The notes under the pieces: generated by a model
What the model saw: only the letters and a program-made list of their open reading frames with translations
Told to the model about the DNA's origin: nothing
Database searches by the model: none
Translations under genes and position numbers: made by a program
Part shown: piece after piece, positions 13,301-23,747 of the stretch
How positions within the stretch are numbered: the first letter of the stretch is position 1
Layout of the letters: each line of letters begins with the position of its first letter
NCBI GenBank assembly: GCA_021234155.1
Contig: JAJEKV010000072.1
Coordinates: 737,918-801,917 of the forward strand
Length of the DNA: 64,000 nucleotides
Origin: Isoetes taiwanensis
Taxonomy: Eukaryota > Streptophyta > Lycopodiopsida > Isoetales > Isoetaceae
Direction: 5' to 3'

Positions 13301-13469
13301 ACCACGGACCTCTGGAGAAATTGATGGCGGCCAGGATTGTCGCTTAGCGGAAGGCGTCTAGGTCTTGGTGGAGAGCACACTGTGAGGAGAATGCGCACCG
13401 AGGTCTGGGACAGCCAGTAGCTGTGTTGCCGTGAGCTAAAGGTGAGCATCGAGGCGTCCCCGAGACCCC

Positions 13470-14700
13470 GTTGGCGGGATAAAATACGTGTGGATCGTGA
13501 AGATAATCCAGGAACAACATAGGATTTGCCAAGCCTTATATGAGCAGTTTCAAAGAACAAATTCTTTGGAAGGGACCAGCACGATCAAGTGGACTTTGTT
13601 GATCAAATAGAGGAGTTAACGGTGGTCCACAAAGAACTTGATTTGACTGTAAGGTAATGACGGGCGTTGGACACAGAAGGAATTAGACCCCAAAGCTTCA
13701 GCAAAATTCTGAAAAATAGAATAAAAAAACAAGGCTGATTGAGTTTTGGTGGTAGCGATTTAGTTTGTGGGTGTAGCATCCTTGTCTTGAGGCGAGCAGT
13801 CAATAGCTGACGCCGAGACATCGACATGAACGTGAAGGGGCATCCCATTGAGGAGGAACAAGAACCGGTGCTGGTAAGCAAAAACTGACACACAGGAAGG
13901 CGACTCACTTCAGAATTCAACCAGTGGATTAAGTCACCCGTGAGTTTATGAATGGGATGCCAATGGGCGATCCGGGTAGCAGAAGGTGGAGTAATAATTG
14001 ACCTTTCCGGGGAAAGGCGTGTCTCTTTGATATTAGCTGGTGCTTGAGCCTTGAGCACACAACTGATTTTGGCGGGATCGATTGGTGATTCCTGCTTCTT
14101 GACAACATGGCCCCTAACGAGAACACCAGGAAGTAGCACATAAAGGTGGCGTTTTCTCGGGTTCAAGGACTAATGGGCTCATCACATTTCTGGAGACGAG
14201 TTTGAATTTATCCAAATGGTCAGCCATGGGCTGTAGGCGAAGTCATCTTGGTGCAAGAGGGTTTTCCGCTTCATGAAATCATGAAAAGCGAGAGGCACTG
14301 ATCTCGTTGAAAGCGGCTGGAAGGAGAGTTGGATAATCAAAGGAACCCCACCTTGTAGGCAAAAGTGCCCGCAGGGGTGTGGTGAGAGTGGTCTTGAGGT
14401 TGATCGAGGTCCTTGATGGAGATCTGATTGTAGCTAGAAAAACCATCCATAAGTGCATCTCATGTCCGACCACTTCTTCGGGAACTTAGTGCATGAAGTG
14501 GAAAATGATCACGCTCCCGTGGCACAGTTAAGGTTTCGATAGTCCACCGCAGGGCCTTGGGATCTTACATTGTCTTAAGAAACTGATAGCGATGGGGCTC
14601 CGCCATTGAGGAATGTTTGACCTCGTAAAGATCAAACCTGCGACAAGGGGTTGTCAATTTCGCCTTGTAGCGATCCGCAGTGGCAGTGGGGTTGAGCACA
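13470..14700 (-). pseudogene. Ty3/gypsy reverse transcriptase / RNase H remnant
   Basis: At about 14380-14470 there is a string matching the reverse-transcriptase palm motif around GFSSYNQISI. At about 14040-14120 is the thumb-side motif resembling GHVVKKQ...IDPAKI. At about 13480-13540 a string resembling PGKSNVVADALSR marks the end of RNase H before integrase. The position between protease and integrase agrees with Ty3/gypsy order. It is a fossil, broken in many places. Confidence 0.8.
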
Positions 14701-15299
14701 GCCATCGTTGCTGGTGGAGCATCAGTTTAGTAGAATGGTGAGTTCCCAAGCTTTTGTTGATTCCCAGTCTTACGCCAACTCCGATGAAAATGTGTTTGAA
14801 TTTTTAGACAGCTTAGTATTACGATAAGGGCCGGAAGATTGGCAGCAATCTGCAGACCCGGGTTGATTGTTGCCAGCACGATACACAATCGACTTGAATG
14901 GGGATGTACTTAGGTGTCTGGATAATGTTCATGTGCGGGGAGGACTGGAACTGATCACGTGGCACTGCGTGGTGAAAGTTCTTTCGATTTCATCTAAGGT
15001 TGCATGACGGTATTATCACTTGGGGTTCGCAGTGTCGACTGTCACAGAAAGTGATCAGCAGCGTTGGATTCGATTGCAGGGAGCGGTGGGGTCAACCAAG
15101 CAGCCACAAGCCTGGTCTGATCAAATCTGTTCTCCCCGGGATCGACGCCAATGGTGGGGATAGCGGGCGGACGCGGTGGAGCTGAACCCAGTAAATATTG
15201 AGGCTTCTTCAGAATCGATTATACGAGAGAGGGGTTGCATTGTCCATGAAATGATCACACCTGTTTGCAAGTCCATAGTGGCATTGAGATGACCATCGA

Positions 15300-15620
15300 T
15301 GACTAGCCCGATCCAGCGATATTGGAATACTCTAACTGGCGGAGAAAGATGCGCCTACTGACATTTCATAGTCTTTGGATCTTGTGACTTTCAAACTCGA
15401 ATTCCATGGGAGGCGGAGATCCTCCAATTGATGTGAAGAATAGGTGTACAGCCTTGAGATGTGCATTAATGAGTATGGCCATTAATAATTTGGTATCATA
15501 TGGGGGCACGAGAGTTGTCTTGTTTGTTTAAGATTTGTAAAGTGATAAAGTTATTCTTGCTACCTCCATCGATTTGAACATGGTTGACTTGCACGGTTTC
15601 CCGCGGACCGTGGAGTTGTA
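15300..15620 (-). pseudogene. Ty3/gypsy protease remnant
   Basis: On the reverse strand near 15560 the translation reads VQIDGGSKNNFI, matching the retropepsin-type active-site signature of plant Ty3/gypsy elements (usually a form of LIDGGSTHNFI). It lies upstream, in element sense, of the reverse transcriptase remnant, as expected. It is a fossil. Confidence 0.65.
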
Positions 15621-17694
15621 AGGCTAACCCATGGCCCCAACTAAAACAGTTGGGGTGTGGTCATAGGGGACGGTTTTAAAATGACCAAACCAGGGTTTCG
15701 ATCTTGACAGAAACTCCTCTTGGAGTTCAAAATTTTGCCGAGAAAAGGATCTGCTTCCAACTGGTCAGTGCGTGGCGGAGAGCAGCTGCTGGTGGGGTCG
15801 ACCTGACAACCGTGGGATATGCGTGGAGGGTTGAGATGTTGGGAGGTATCTTGTCTTTGGTGAGCTCGGGGTGGTGGCATGAACATTTACCAATCATCTT
15901 TGACCCTTATTTGTGAGATTCAAAAATGCTTTGGAACTTTGGGCATGACATTTCAAATTAGTGAACTTTCATCTCATGCTTTAAGAGACGGGTTATGATG
16001 ATGATCCAGTGTTCTTGGTATGAAACTAAACCAACTGATTTGGTGGTTCCAGGTTAGTACCTGAAAATTTCCTCTGGCATTGATCCCATTGTAAGTTTGA
16101 TTCTTTGGGCTGGTTGATAATGGTTGCTAGGGGAGCTCTTGGTGGCTTCTTGGAACTGGGTGCTGTTTGTTCAGAGGCCGGGTTAATAAGCATTGGTGAT
16201 CATGATCTGAACTTGGAGTTGAGACACTGCTTGGTGGTGGGAGGCCACTCAGGCCCCATTCTTGACGGTGTGCTGCAGGCCTTTAGAAGGATCAGGGACG
16301 TTGGTTTTGATCCCGTGGTTGATTCATTGCTGATAGAGTTCGCGTGGGCTTGCACTGAAGGGTGGCTCGATGGAAAATGGGTATTTGTGGTTTGCACTTG
16401 GTAAACCATTTTATTTCGGGCAGGGGTGTGGGATGAGTCACGGTACTCTTAGTATGATGCACATATTTGCAATGAGGTAGACGTTGGTGGAGTTGCACTC
16501 AGTGGCCAAATGGCCTTGGTAGGCCCCGATATGGCACAGTTGGTATGGGATTAGCGTGTTGGGGTGGACGTTGTGGGACTCAGCAGCTGAATTAGAATGA
16601 GCGGGAGCTCGCGAAACCACGCCAGGAGAAACATTGACGGGGTGATTGGCAAGGTGGGTAGCACGCTCAAAGTTTTGAGGACGCAATTATTCGGTCATAA
16701 AGTCAGACCTGGAGGGAGGTCCTTGGAGAAACCCGGACCAAAATCGGCTCACAGCCGGGTACTCATGAGCTTACTTGGCAGAATGTGAGTCGATCCGCAA
16801 AATCCCGGGCGAATAAGTAGGCTCTTGTTAAGTTCATTAAGTTTAGCAAGGATGAGTTCAGTCATCATCAGTCTAGTAATGAATGACGGTCTGTTTAGGA
16901 CCGATCTGTTTCAATAGCTTTTGGTGGACGCAGGCCATTGATAGGGGCTCTGTGATTAATTGGAAAAAAGATGTGGAATTCGGTTGAGGAGGGTTCGCGT
17001 GACCATTTTGGGGACAGCTAGAGCCTCAGATTCTTCCATGTGGAGCCTGAGCACTTTGGTCCTAGCAGTTTCGTGTTTGCCAAGGTGGGATAAATCAGTT
17101 TGGTCCCGAAGGCGGGTCTTGGGCTGGACGGGCAGTTATAGTGAGGATATGGGGTTGGGGTGGATGCTGGCATTGTGCGGACCCACGATGAAGGGTGCAC
17201 GGTTGGCCAAAATGGGCTGGGCATTAATGGTTTTGAGATCTGTGAGTTGTAAGCAAGGAAGAAGCGTTTAGGGGAAGCTTTATTGGGAAAAGGATATTTC
17301 TGGTGAAACAAGAACGTAACTGGATAAAGCTGGTGCCGGGGAGATGATGGTTGCGAAGGAGGCGTGGCTGAAGAATGATGGATGTAAACAGAGTTAATCT
17401 GGTTAGAAGGTTAGGTGAGCGATGAGCTCATTGATGAGGCCAGGTTAGGAGCAATGGCTGCAGCAGGAGAGCCGGGAGACGGGCTGAACCACGAGGGGGT
17501 GGGTGGCAGCAGATGAGCCCTAGGCCAAGATGGCCTCCTCTATGTCATAAGCAGATCCACATACATGCTCCTTGTGAGCAGGTTTCAGAAGCCTGGTGGC
17601 TCAAGGCCGTTTGAGAAAGGGGTTCTTGGTGAAATTCTGAGACGAGACCGCCGGCAGGAAGAAATGCAGGACAAAATCGGACCACGTGGCGGCG
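15621..17694 (-). other. Probable gag region and 5' leader of the Ty3/gypsy element
   Basis: By position this is where gag and the leader should lie, between the 5' LTR and the protease. Reverse-strand frames here (16200-16409, 16292-16498 and 17018-17311) are short and proline/serine-rich. I see no CCHC zinc knuckle and no standard tRNA primer-binding site beside the LTR at 17694. The assignment rests on position only. Confidence 0.4.
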
Positions 17695-18262
17695 GTGTTT
17701 GGGAGTGGGTTGGAACTCACAGGAAGACGGCCCTACGCGAGGGACAGAGTGGATCTAACGAAGGAGTCCAGGGGACATGTCACTTAGCCCAGGTTGCAAA
17801 GAAGAGAAGAAAAAGAAAGCAAGGAGACAAATGAGAAGATGATAAGCTTCCTTGATATCAATGATGAAAATACTCTCGCAATGGGAAAGCGAGACAGAGA
17901 CTCAAAACTCATCAAGAAACTTATGTGCTAACTCTACTCATATATATAATTACAATATTTGAGGCCCCAGTACTTAGACACTCTGGTGATCTCGATTGCC
18001 CGGGCTCTGGAGGGCACAGTTGGGAATGTTGGGCGGTGCTTTCTTGGGTCACCTAGAGATCACATTTGGCTGGTAGGTGTGAGTCACTTATGCAGCCAGG
18101 CGCCTCTTGCAGCTGACCCAAGGCTTTGAGCTGCGTGGTCTGCTGCTTGGTCTGTGGAGCCTTGGATGTCGGCCCGTGGTTGGGGATCCTTGGCTGAGCA
18201 CAGTCGCCTTCGGTATGCGCCAAGATGATCTGTGCAGGGGCACCCAGGGACAACAGGCTCAA
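17695..18262 (-). repeat. 5' LTR of the Ty3/gypsy element
   Basis: This is the partner of the LTR at 8058-8631. The string 'actctactcatatatataa' at about 17931-17949 could hold the reverse-strand promoter's TATA-like region. The LTR ends at about 18262 with 'ggctca', giving TGAGCC at the start in element sense. Right of it the similarity stops. Confidence 0.8.
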
Positions 18263-18582
18263 CTGGGTGGACAAGTATGAGAACAAGTACCTATTGTATT
18301 TGGCCCAATTAAGTTGCAAGTGAGACCTCCTCGATAGCTTTTATTCTTTTTAGCCTCTTTGGGCGAGAACTCACTCGGGTGCCATTTGACTGCTTGTCCC
18401 TTAAGCCTCGGTGTTTAGAACCGATAATGCCCATCCACATTGGTCGATCTGTAATCTCTCAAATGGCCCCAACATCACTAGATGCGTTTGGTGATCCACT
18501 CAATTTACTTTATCGTGTAAGGGGTTCAAGGTAAGTGACCCACAATGCCACTGGGTATTCATGCATCCTTCAATAATCATTA

Positions 18583-18951
18583 GTGACCTTCAAGCGTTCT
18601 TCTCACAAAGACTTTGCTAGCACCTGGATGGGGACTCTGGCTGATCAGCACATTGTGATCCATTTTACATCATGTATAATGGTTAAAGTGCTCGGTGGTG
18701 AGACGGAGCTCTCAGGACCAGTAGAGACTTTTACATGGGATGCATCCTTGAAGTTTAAACAACAATCGCAGGCTCTCTTTAACTCCTTGTTTGGATCTCT
18801 TCTTAACAAGAAGCTTTCGCTGTCTATTAACTACTTCCAGAAAGAAACTATTAATAACAGCAGTTTCAACCCTCTAAATGGTTCTTTCTCCATCCATAAG
18901 AAGGATGAGGGAGGGCGTGCTTCTCGGTCATCTCCCATGGCGGCAATGTGA
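18583..18951 (+). CDS. Unassigned 122-codon open frame beside the dirigent cluster
   Basis: An uninterrupted forward frame runs from 18583 to a TGA near 18951. Position 18583 is not an ATG, so the true start is unknown. Its middle reads as natural protein: a segment with WMGTLADQHIVIHFTS, an acidic GGETELSGP, then a hydrophobic FNSLFGSLLNKKLSLSINYF and a polar Asn/Ser-rich tail. I do not recognise the family and it does not resemble dirigent proteins. It lies between the old LTR element and a dirigent 3'-flank relic, so it could be an exon of a decayed neighbour gene. A real coding origin is plausible but unproven. Confidence 0.35.
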   Translation: MTFKRSSHKDFASTWMGTLADQHIVIHFTSCIMVKVLGGETELSGPVETFTWDASLKFKQQSQALFNSLFGSLLNKKLSLSINYFQKETINNSSFNPLNGSFSIHKKDEGGRASRSSPMAAM

Positions 18952-19179
18952 TCTACTTGGGTGTATATCCTTTTGGCTGCTTCACATCTTGGCATGATCA
19001 CTCTCATTCACGTAATTTGAGCGTTTGTGGCATTGTCTGCATTTTCATCTATATGTCTGATGAGACAGCATTATCAACCCACGATTTGCACAGAAGCTTT
19101 GGAGCCACAATTTCCTATTATAAGGTAAGTTGTCTGTCACGTGTGCTTTATTAGCATCAAGATGAACTTTCATGAGGCC

Positions 19180-19325
19180 CTAGCAACTTGCAGCCTCCCA
19201 ATTACATTGATTAAGCCACTTATCTTTTTGCCTATTTAATATACTGATAGATTCAAGCAAAAGATATTGATGAATAGGTTGTTATCAGGAAAAAAAAAAG
19301 GAAAAAAGAAAAAGATCAAATAATT
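19180..19325 (+). repeat. Relic 3' flank of a lost dirigent copy
   Basis: The string 'attacattgattaagccacttatct', the spaced 'gatgaatagg.ttgtta' and a purine-rich 'ggaaaaaagaaaaagatcaa' match the 3' flank of the dirigent copy that ends near 20385 (20370-20600). No dirigent coding sequence is recognisable to its left. This is the downstream end of a third, otherwise deleted, tandem unit. Confidence 0.55.
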
Positions 19326-19369
19326 TGCTCATTGTATTGTTTAAAGCATTCCTATATGGACATTGAGTT

Positions 19370-19720
19370 AATTTGGCAGAGGTTCGGGTCCCTATATTTC
19401 GTATTCTGAAACCTTACACGGCCCCGTATAGTGGCTTGAGTCCACGTATTTTATTTTTCAAAACCTTAGATAAACAATATTTCATATTTTGAAATCATCC
19501 CAACCAATGGCCACAACCAAAGAGAGATATCAAGAGGTTTCAACATACGGTCTAAGCTATAGGATCGGCAAATTTGACAATCGAGGTAGTCCAGGCGCAC
19601 CTTGTTTAGGATATATATAGTACAATCAAAATATACCTTAAAAAGACTTAAAAGTTGTCTCTGTATCCTCCTACATTTTTTTATGAACCGGACAATCATT
19701 TTTTGAATCGAAAATTATGT
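19370..19720 (+). repeat. Family A repeat, left half
   Basis: This matches 21540-21860 and 26000-26310 through 'caaaaccttaga', 'tttcatatttt.gaaatcat', 'ggtctaagctataggatcggcaaatttgacaatcgaggtagtc' (in part) and 'tatatatag.acaatcaaaatat'. The right half of family A is missing. The sequence runs directly into the dirigent promoter block at 19765. Confidence 0.7.
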
Positions 19721-19764
19721 GAAGCGCCTAAGACTTTGCCGACGGTACGTAGCTTGGAGTGTGA

Positions 19765-19905
19765 AATTTTAAAAATATTCCAAGGAGAATCTTCAATCTA
19801 GGCATGAAAACTGTTACTGATCCTATAAAAACCCACTTCCACGATCCCCTTCCAACACAACCATTTTGTTTGCTATAGAAATCACTAAGTTGAACACCTA
19901 AGAAA
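19765..19905 (+). promoter_or_regulatory. Dirigent copy 1 promoter and 5' leader
   Basis: About 120 bp here are almost identical to 23600-23720 upstream of the second dirigent copy. Both carry 'atattccaaggagaa', 'tctaggcatgaaaactgtt' and 'cctataaaaaccca'. The TATA box (TATAAAA, 19824-19830) lies about 80 bp before the first ATG at 19906. The promoters agree better than the coding parts, which fits a recent duplication or selection on the promoter. Confidence 0.75.
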
Positions 19906-20385
19906 ATGATGAAAATTTTAATCTTGATTTCCGTAGTTTCTGCTATCACCAGTATAGTTTAGTAGATCTGCGGAGGGTTTGAGGAAGAGTATCTTGAGAT
20001 ATTTCCGTGCACAACAAGGCAAGCCTCCCAAGCAACATAGTGGTTGGACAGGCGGGGCCCCAATGGAATCCGTGGGCTTGAGGTACAATTTTTGTGATGT
20101 TAGATGAGTTCCAGTCAGGACAGCAGGTCAGGAGGGTGTTGGGCGGGGCTCAAGGTTTCTATATGGCCTCCTCTTTGGAGCCGGTGGCTGGCGTCGTTCA
20201 CAGCTGGGTTTTAACTCTTGAGGAGTTCAATCAGGCACAGGGTATGTGGTGGCCTCTTCTTGGTCACAGGATGTCCATGGTTGGGTGGCCAGGGGGACGA
20301 GATGCAGGCGGCTACTCCGTCAAAACCTATTCTTTTGATAGTGTTGATAGGTGTATTCAACTTACGACCTATTATATTACATTGA
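19906..20385 (+). pseudogene. Dirigent-family pseudogene, copy 1
   Basis: The start ATG-ATG gives MMKILILISVVSAITSIV, a signal-peptide-like hydrophobic start, and then meets a stop at 19960-19962. The conserved body resumes in another frame from about 20094: VLGGAQGFYMASSLEP, then LEEFNQ, MSMVGWPGG and GGYSVKTYSFDSVD. These match LGRAQGFYMASSVEP...MSIVGGTG...GYSVVQTSSFDGVD in copy 2. The GGTG turn has become GWPGG and the last strand is lost. Dirigent proteins are secreted eight-stranded beta-barrels of about 180-190 residues that steer radical coupling of monolignols. This copy cannot encode one as it stands. Confidence 0.8.
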
Positions 20386-20426
20386 TTAGCCACTTATCTA
20401 TCAGTCTATCTAAGATACTAAACTTC

Positions 20427-20471
20427 TATTGGTTGAAAACCAATAATTCTATATGAGATGATTATTGGTTT
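20427..20471 (+). repeat. Overlapping alternative hairpins in the dirigent 3' flank
   Basis: AAACCAATAAT (20437-20447) can pair perfectly with ATTATTGGTTT (20461-20471) across a 13-base loop. Part of the same arm, AACCAATA (20438-20445), can instead pair with TATTGGTT (20427-20434) across three bases. The two stems exclude each other. This lies about 50-80 bp after the end of dirigent copy 1 and may be part of its 3' untranslated region or a small foldback insertion. Confidence 0.6.
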
Positions 20472-20604
20472 ATAATAATAACAAAGTTTCGAGGATTTGA
20501 TATGGGTAATATGAAATGACTGATCACAAACCATATACCATACCAATAAAACAATTGAATAAGTTGTTATAAGAAAAAGGAAAAAAACATAGATCAATGA
20601 AAAA

Positions 20605-21529
20605 CGCTGATTGTGATGAGTTTGACCGGAATGAAAACAAAGTAATAGTGTAAGGTTCCTGGTGAATCATGTGTGGCCAAGATGTCCCTTGAGTACAAGC
20701 TGTGAAACAAATTTTATAAATTTGATCTTTGCTTCTCTAATATAAATTATAATTAATTGATTGCTACGCTTCTTGCTGCATTTCTTTTGAGTGCGGGGAG
20801 TCAAAATCCTTTACCTTCAGGTAACACACTTTGGCCCTTGTGTCCTCTGAGCAGTTTGAGCGGATGCCTTGCTTATGGTAATGAATCCGAGGGTGCAAAA
20901 TCAGTATCTATAAGGCGTGGTCGGGCGAGCAGGATCCGGCTTGTATGAGAGATGAGCAAGGCATTACCAATTAGGCCGCAGAGGAATCGCATGATGCTTC
21001 AATCTGCTCCATTATTGTCTTTAGGGGCATTAGTATTAACTTTGCAACTCCGGTGAGGATGGAAGATCTTAAGATAGCAACGGAAAAAGATAAGCCGGGC
21101 CACAATGAGGTTTTGTAATGCATGCTTTGCATAAGCAAATTCAAATTTCAAAGTTTGCCATGGCGGCCAGCACATTGCTACAAAGTCCCCTCCTCGAGCA
21201 AGAACATAGGGGTTTCTTCTCCGGGCTCAAATCTGGCTGTGGCCCAGTAAACAAACCCTTTCCTCAAGAACCTAAAATAAGGGACCTCGTGCTTGCATGT
21301 ATGTGTTTTCGAAACTTAAAATAATGAAGTTTTCCGTAGGGACTTTGTTGTGGTGGATTGGACCGTTGAGAAGAAGGAGCCAGATCAGCTAAGGTGGTTG
21401 CTCTGGATGTGTGCGTTGAAGATGGATCCGTTCGGATATTGTGAGTCTTGGGGCCATTTTGGTGCCAGGGCACAGAGATACACGTTGTTCGTGCTGCATG
21501 GGTATTGACCATTGGTTATTTTTGAGTTA
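20605..21529. other. Unassigned spacer in the dirigent cluster
   Basis: No gene, repeat family or element end was recognised. Short forward frames at 20757-20948 and 21118-21324 have no known motif. The stretch separates the 3' flank of copy 1 from the next family A copy. Confidence 0.45.
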
Positions 21530-23330
21530 AGGTCAGTCCACGTATTTCATATTCTAATCTTAGATAGATCCATATAGAGGTTTGAATCATTATATTTCAT
21601 ATTTCAAAACCTTAGACAATTAATATTTCATATTTAAAAATCATAGGTGCCCCCGAACATAAGTGGCCATAATTGAAACAAGAGGTGCACAGAGGCTCTA
21701 GCATATGGTTTAGGTCGTAGGATCGACGGGTCTGATGATCGAGGTAGTCCACATTTAAAATATATAGCACAATCAAAATATGCCTCATAAGGACTCAAGA
21801 AAGTTCTCTCTAGGGATGCAATTTTGGAAATAAGCCTTTCAATGGTTCCCCTTGTAGGCACCATCACCTTCTATTATTAGTGTTTGATGGGATACAATTG
21901 AAGTTGTGGCAACATATTGATGCCATCAATAGACAACTTCAAAGATGGCAAACAAAGCTACAGCTACCATATCCAATTAAAATTGCTACTTGAAAATAAC
22001 AGAAAATTGACATTCTAGAATGGGACTCGCATGAAACCAACAAAAATGGCAGGCTTAGACTTGCTTCTCATTCATCTCTAACTGGTTTTCCTACAATGGT
22101 GGATAATTAGGTGGGCGCACAGAGACTACCCATAAAATAGGGAAAATCAGTTATCATTTGGACCCCAACAAATACAGTACTAATGGTGGGCTAGTGTACT
22201 GCCAAAGCTTTATCAGCAGGATTAAAAACCCACTTCGGGTTTAGGAAAAACCTAGTGATGAAAGCCCTTGACTTGAGGGCTGGACAAGCGTAAGGCATAA
22301 AAAATCGCTCCCCAAAACCCGCGAATGAAAGTGAAGCAGATCTGGCGCTCGCGAACTGTACATCACCAACAAAACAAGACAAAGAGCAAAACTCTCGATG
22401 GAGGGCTGATTAGCGTGCCAGCGATAAAAATACAATAACAAGAGGGTACGGTTCAAAGAGAATAAGATGCTAGCGGGGAGAGGCCCTTGGAGTGAGAGTG
22501 TTGAGCGAAAATAGCGAACTCCCAACCGGAGCGGGCATGCGCCGCGCATGCATACAAAGAAACAGCCATGCTCGTCCATTCTAGAATGGCGATCCGATGT
22601 CTCGGATCGATGGGATTAGAATGGGACTATGGCTCAACAAGCACTTGAATACCAAAGGACGCTTCCCTTAACAAACTGGGATCGGGGCAGAGGTCACGGG
22701 ATGGCCCAAAGGCCCAGAAAGGCAGCAGAAGCATGGGTGGCCAAACCGAGGCCCTCACAGAGCAATTCAAAGAGGAATAGATGCTGGCGAGGAGAGGAGA
22801 GGGGCCGTTGGGGAAGTCGAGAGCTGACAGCGCCTGGAAATAGCGAACTCAACGAGAGCGGGGCATCGCAGCATACATGCAAAACAATGCATACTTTCGT
22901 CCCATTCTAGAATGCGGCGATCGTGTCTGGGATGGGTGATTCAAAGATGCACTACCAACCCCAAATTCGGGCTACCTTAGACCCCAATGCAATTTAACAG
23001 AGAATTTTTGAAAGGAGAACATGTTTCACATCGGTAGGAGTTTGCATCTATATTAGCACATGTATAATATAACGAATTAGTACATGATAAGATGGGTTCA
23101 CATATGCATACATTGATTAGGCCACGTTGTGATGTAGTGGTCCACTAGGCTTGCCATCTTGCTGAATAGTTTTTTATGCGTTTCCTTTGTTTGGGGGATG
23201 CATCTCAACCACATTTACTAGCCCACTGATGCTTGCCACATATTTGTATACAAAACAATGAAGAAAGAACAAAGAGACGATCCCGCTAATGGTTCTAATA
23301 GACTTAGGGAGCCAAGTGTAAACGTTTCAC
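21530..23330 (+). repeat. Family A repeat, full copy split by an insertion
   Basis: The left half (21530-22010) and right half (22936-23330) together align with 5800-6660. The junction is clear because the unsplit copies run 'ggaaaat..cgacctagca...' at the point where this copy jumps into CATTCTAGAATG. The right part keeps 'aacgaattagtacatgataagatgggttcacat' and 'cattgattaggccacg' (in part), as at 6.4 kb. Confidence 0.7.
22011..22935. mobile_element. Insertion with repeated 12-bp palindrome, family unknown
   Basis: The insert starts with CATTCTAGAATGGGAC (22011-22026). It contains the perfect palindrome CATTCTAGAATG again at 22577-22588 and 22903-22914, where it is preceded by GTCC or GTCCC. 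The ends therefore read as inverted repeats around GTCCCATTCTAGAATG. Inside are two partial tandem units (about 22430-22620 and 22760-22935) sharing 'ttcaaagag', 'agatgct.gcg.ggagag', 'aaatagcgaactc' and 'gagcggg.catcgc'. A related copy lies at 1590-1775. The inverted ends suggest a nonautonomous DNA element, but no transposase and no clear target duplication were seen. Confidence 0.5.
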
Positions 23331-23595
23331 TTTATGGATTTGTAAATGACATGGTTGAAAATAATAGGAAAATCGACCTAGCACGTTCCAAACATGCACC
23401 AACCTAACAGGGAATTTTTGAACGGAGAACATTTTTCACACCATTTTGTGTTCACATAACCATATTAGCACATGTATAGTATAATCAATTAGTAATTAAG
23501 ATGGGTTCACATGGCATACCTTAATTAGGCCACGTTATGATGTAGTGGTTCACTAGGTGTGCCATTAGACAAATTTTTTATGCGTAACTTGCAGC
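23331..23595 (+). repeat. Family A repeat, right half, second copy
   Basis: Immediately after the previous family A copy comes a second right half with 'atggttgaaaataatagg', 'cacgttccaaacatgcacc', 'ggagaacat', 'gatgggttcacat' and 'ttaattaggccacgtt'. It ends at 'ttttttatgcgt', next to the dirigent copy 2 promoter. Two adjacent right halves suggest unequal exchange within the cluster. Confidence 0.65.
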
Positions 23596-23599
23596 GTAA

Positions 23600-23747
23600 A
23601 AATTTAAAAATATTCCAAGGAGAAGCGTCAATCTAGGCATGAAAACTGTTACTGATCCTATAAAAACCCACGTCCACGATCCCTTTCCAACACAACCACT
23701 TTGTTTGCTATAGAAATCACTCAGTTCATTTTCCTAAGTAAAAAAAA
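23600..23747 (+). promoter_or_regulatory. Dirigent copy 2 promoter and 5' leader
   Basis: This is nearly identical to the copy 1 promoter. TATAAAA at 23659-23665 lies 89 bp before the first ATG at 23748. The leader continues with 'cctttccaacacaacca.tttgtttgctatagaaatcact' in both copies (in part) and then an A-rich run (8 A's including the A of the ATG). The A-run before tandem ATGs is a plausible translation-start context. Confidence 0.75.

Larger units (their letters stand above)
8058..18262 (-). mobile_element. Broken Ty3/gypsy LTR retrotransposon (about 10.2 kb)
   Basis: Two long terminal repeats of about 570 bp flank an internal region that, read on the reverse strand, has the order protease, reverse transcriptase/RNase H, integrase. 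That order defines Ty3/gypsy. The integrase ends with a GPY/F-type module and no chromodomain is visible. With about 3.5 kb between integrase and the 3' LTR, this suggests a non-chromovirus (Tat/Athila-like) lineage, by inference. The two LTRs differ by many substitutions and indels, so the element looks old. It is clearly broken, with well over a dozen interruptions across its domains. No target-site duplication was convincing. Confidence 0.85.

Noticed and set aside
18583-18951. Assignment of the 122-codon frame to the dirigent family
   Set aside because: None of the dirigent signatures (GRAQG, VGGTG..F, GY) is present in any frame.
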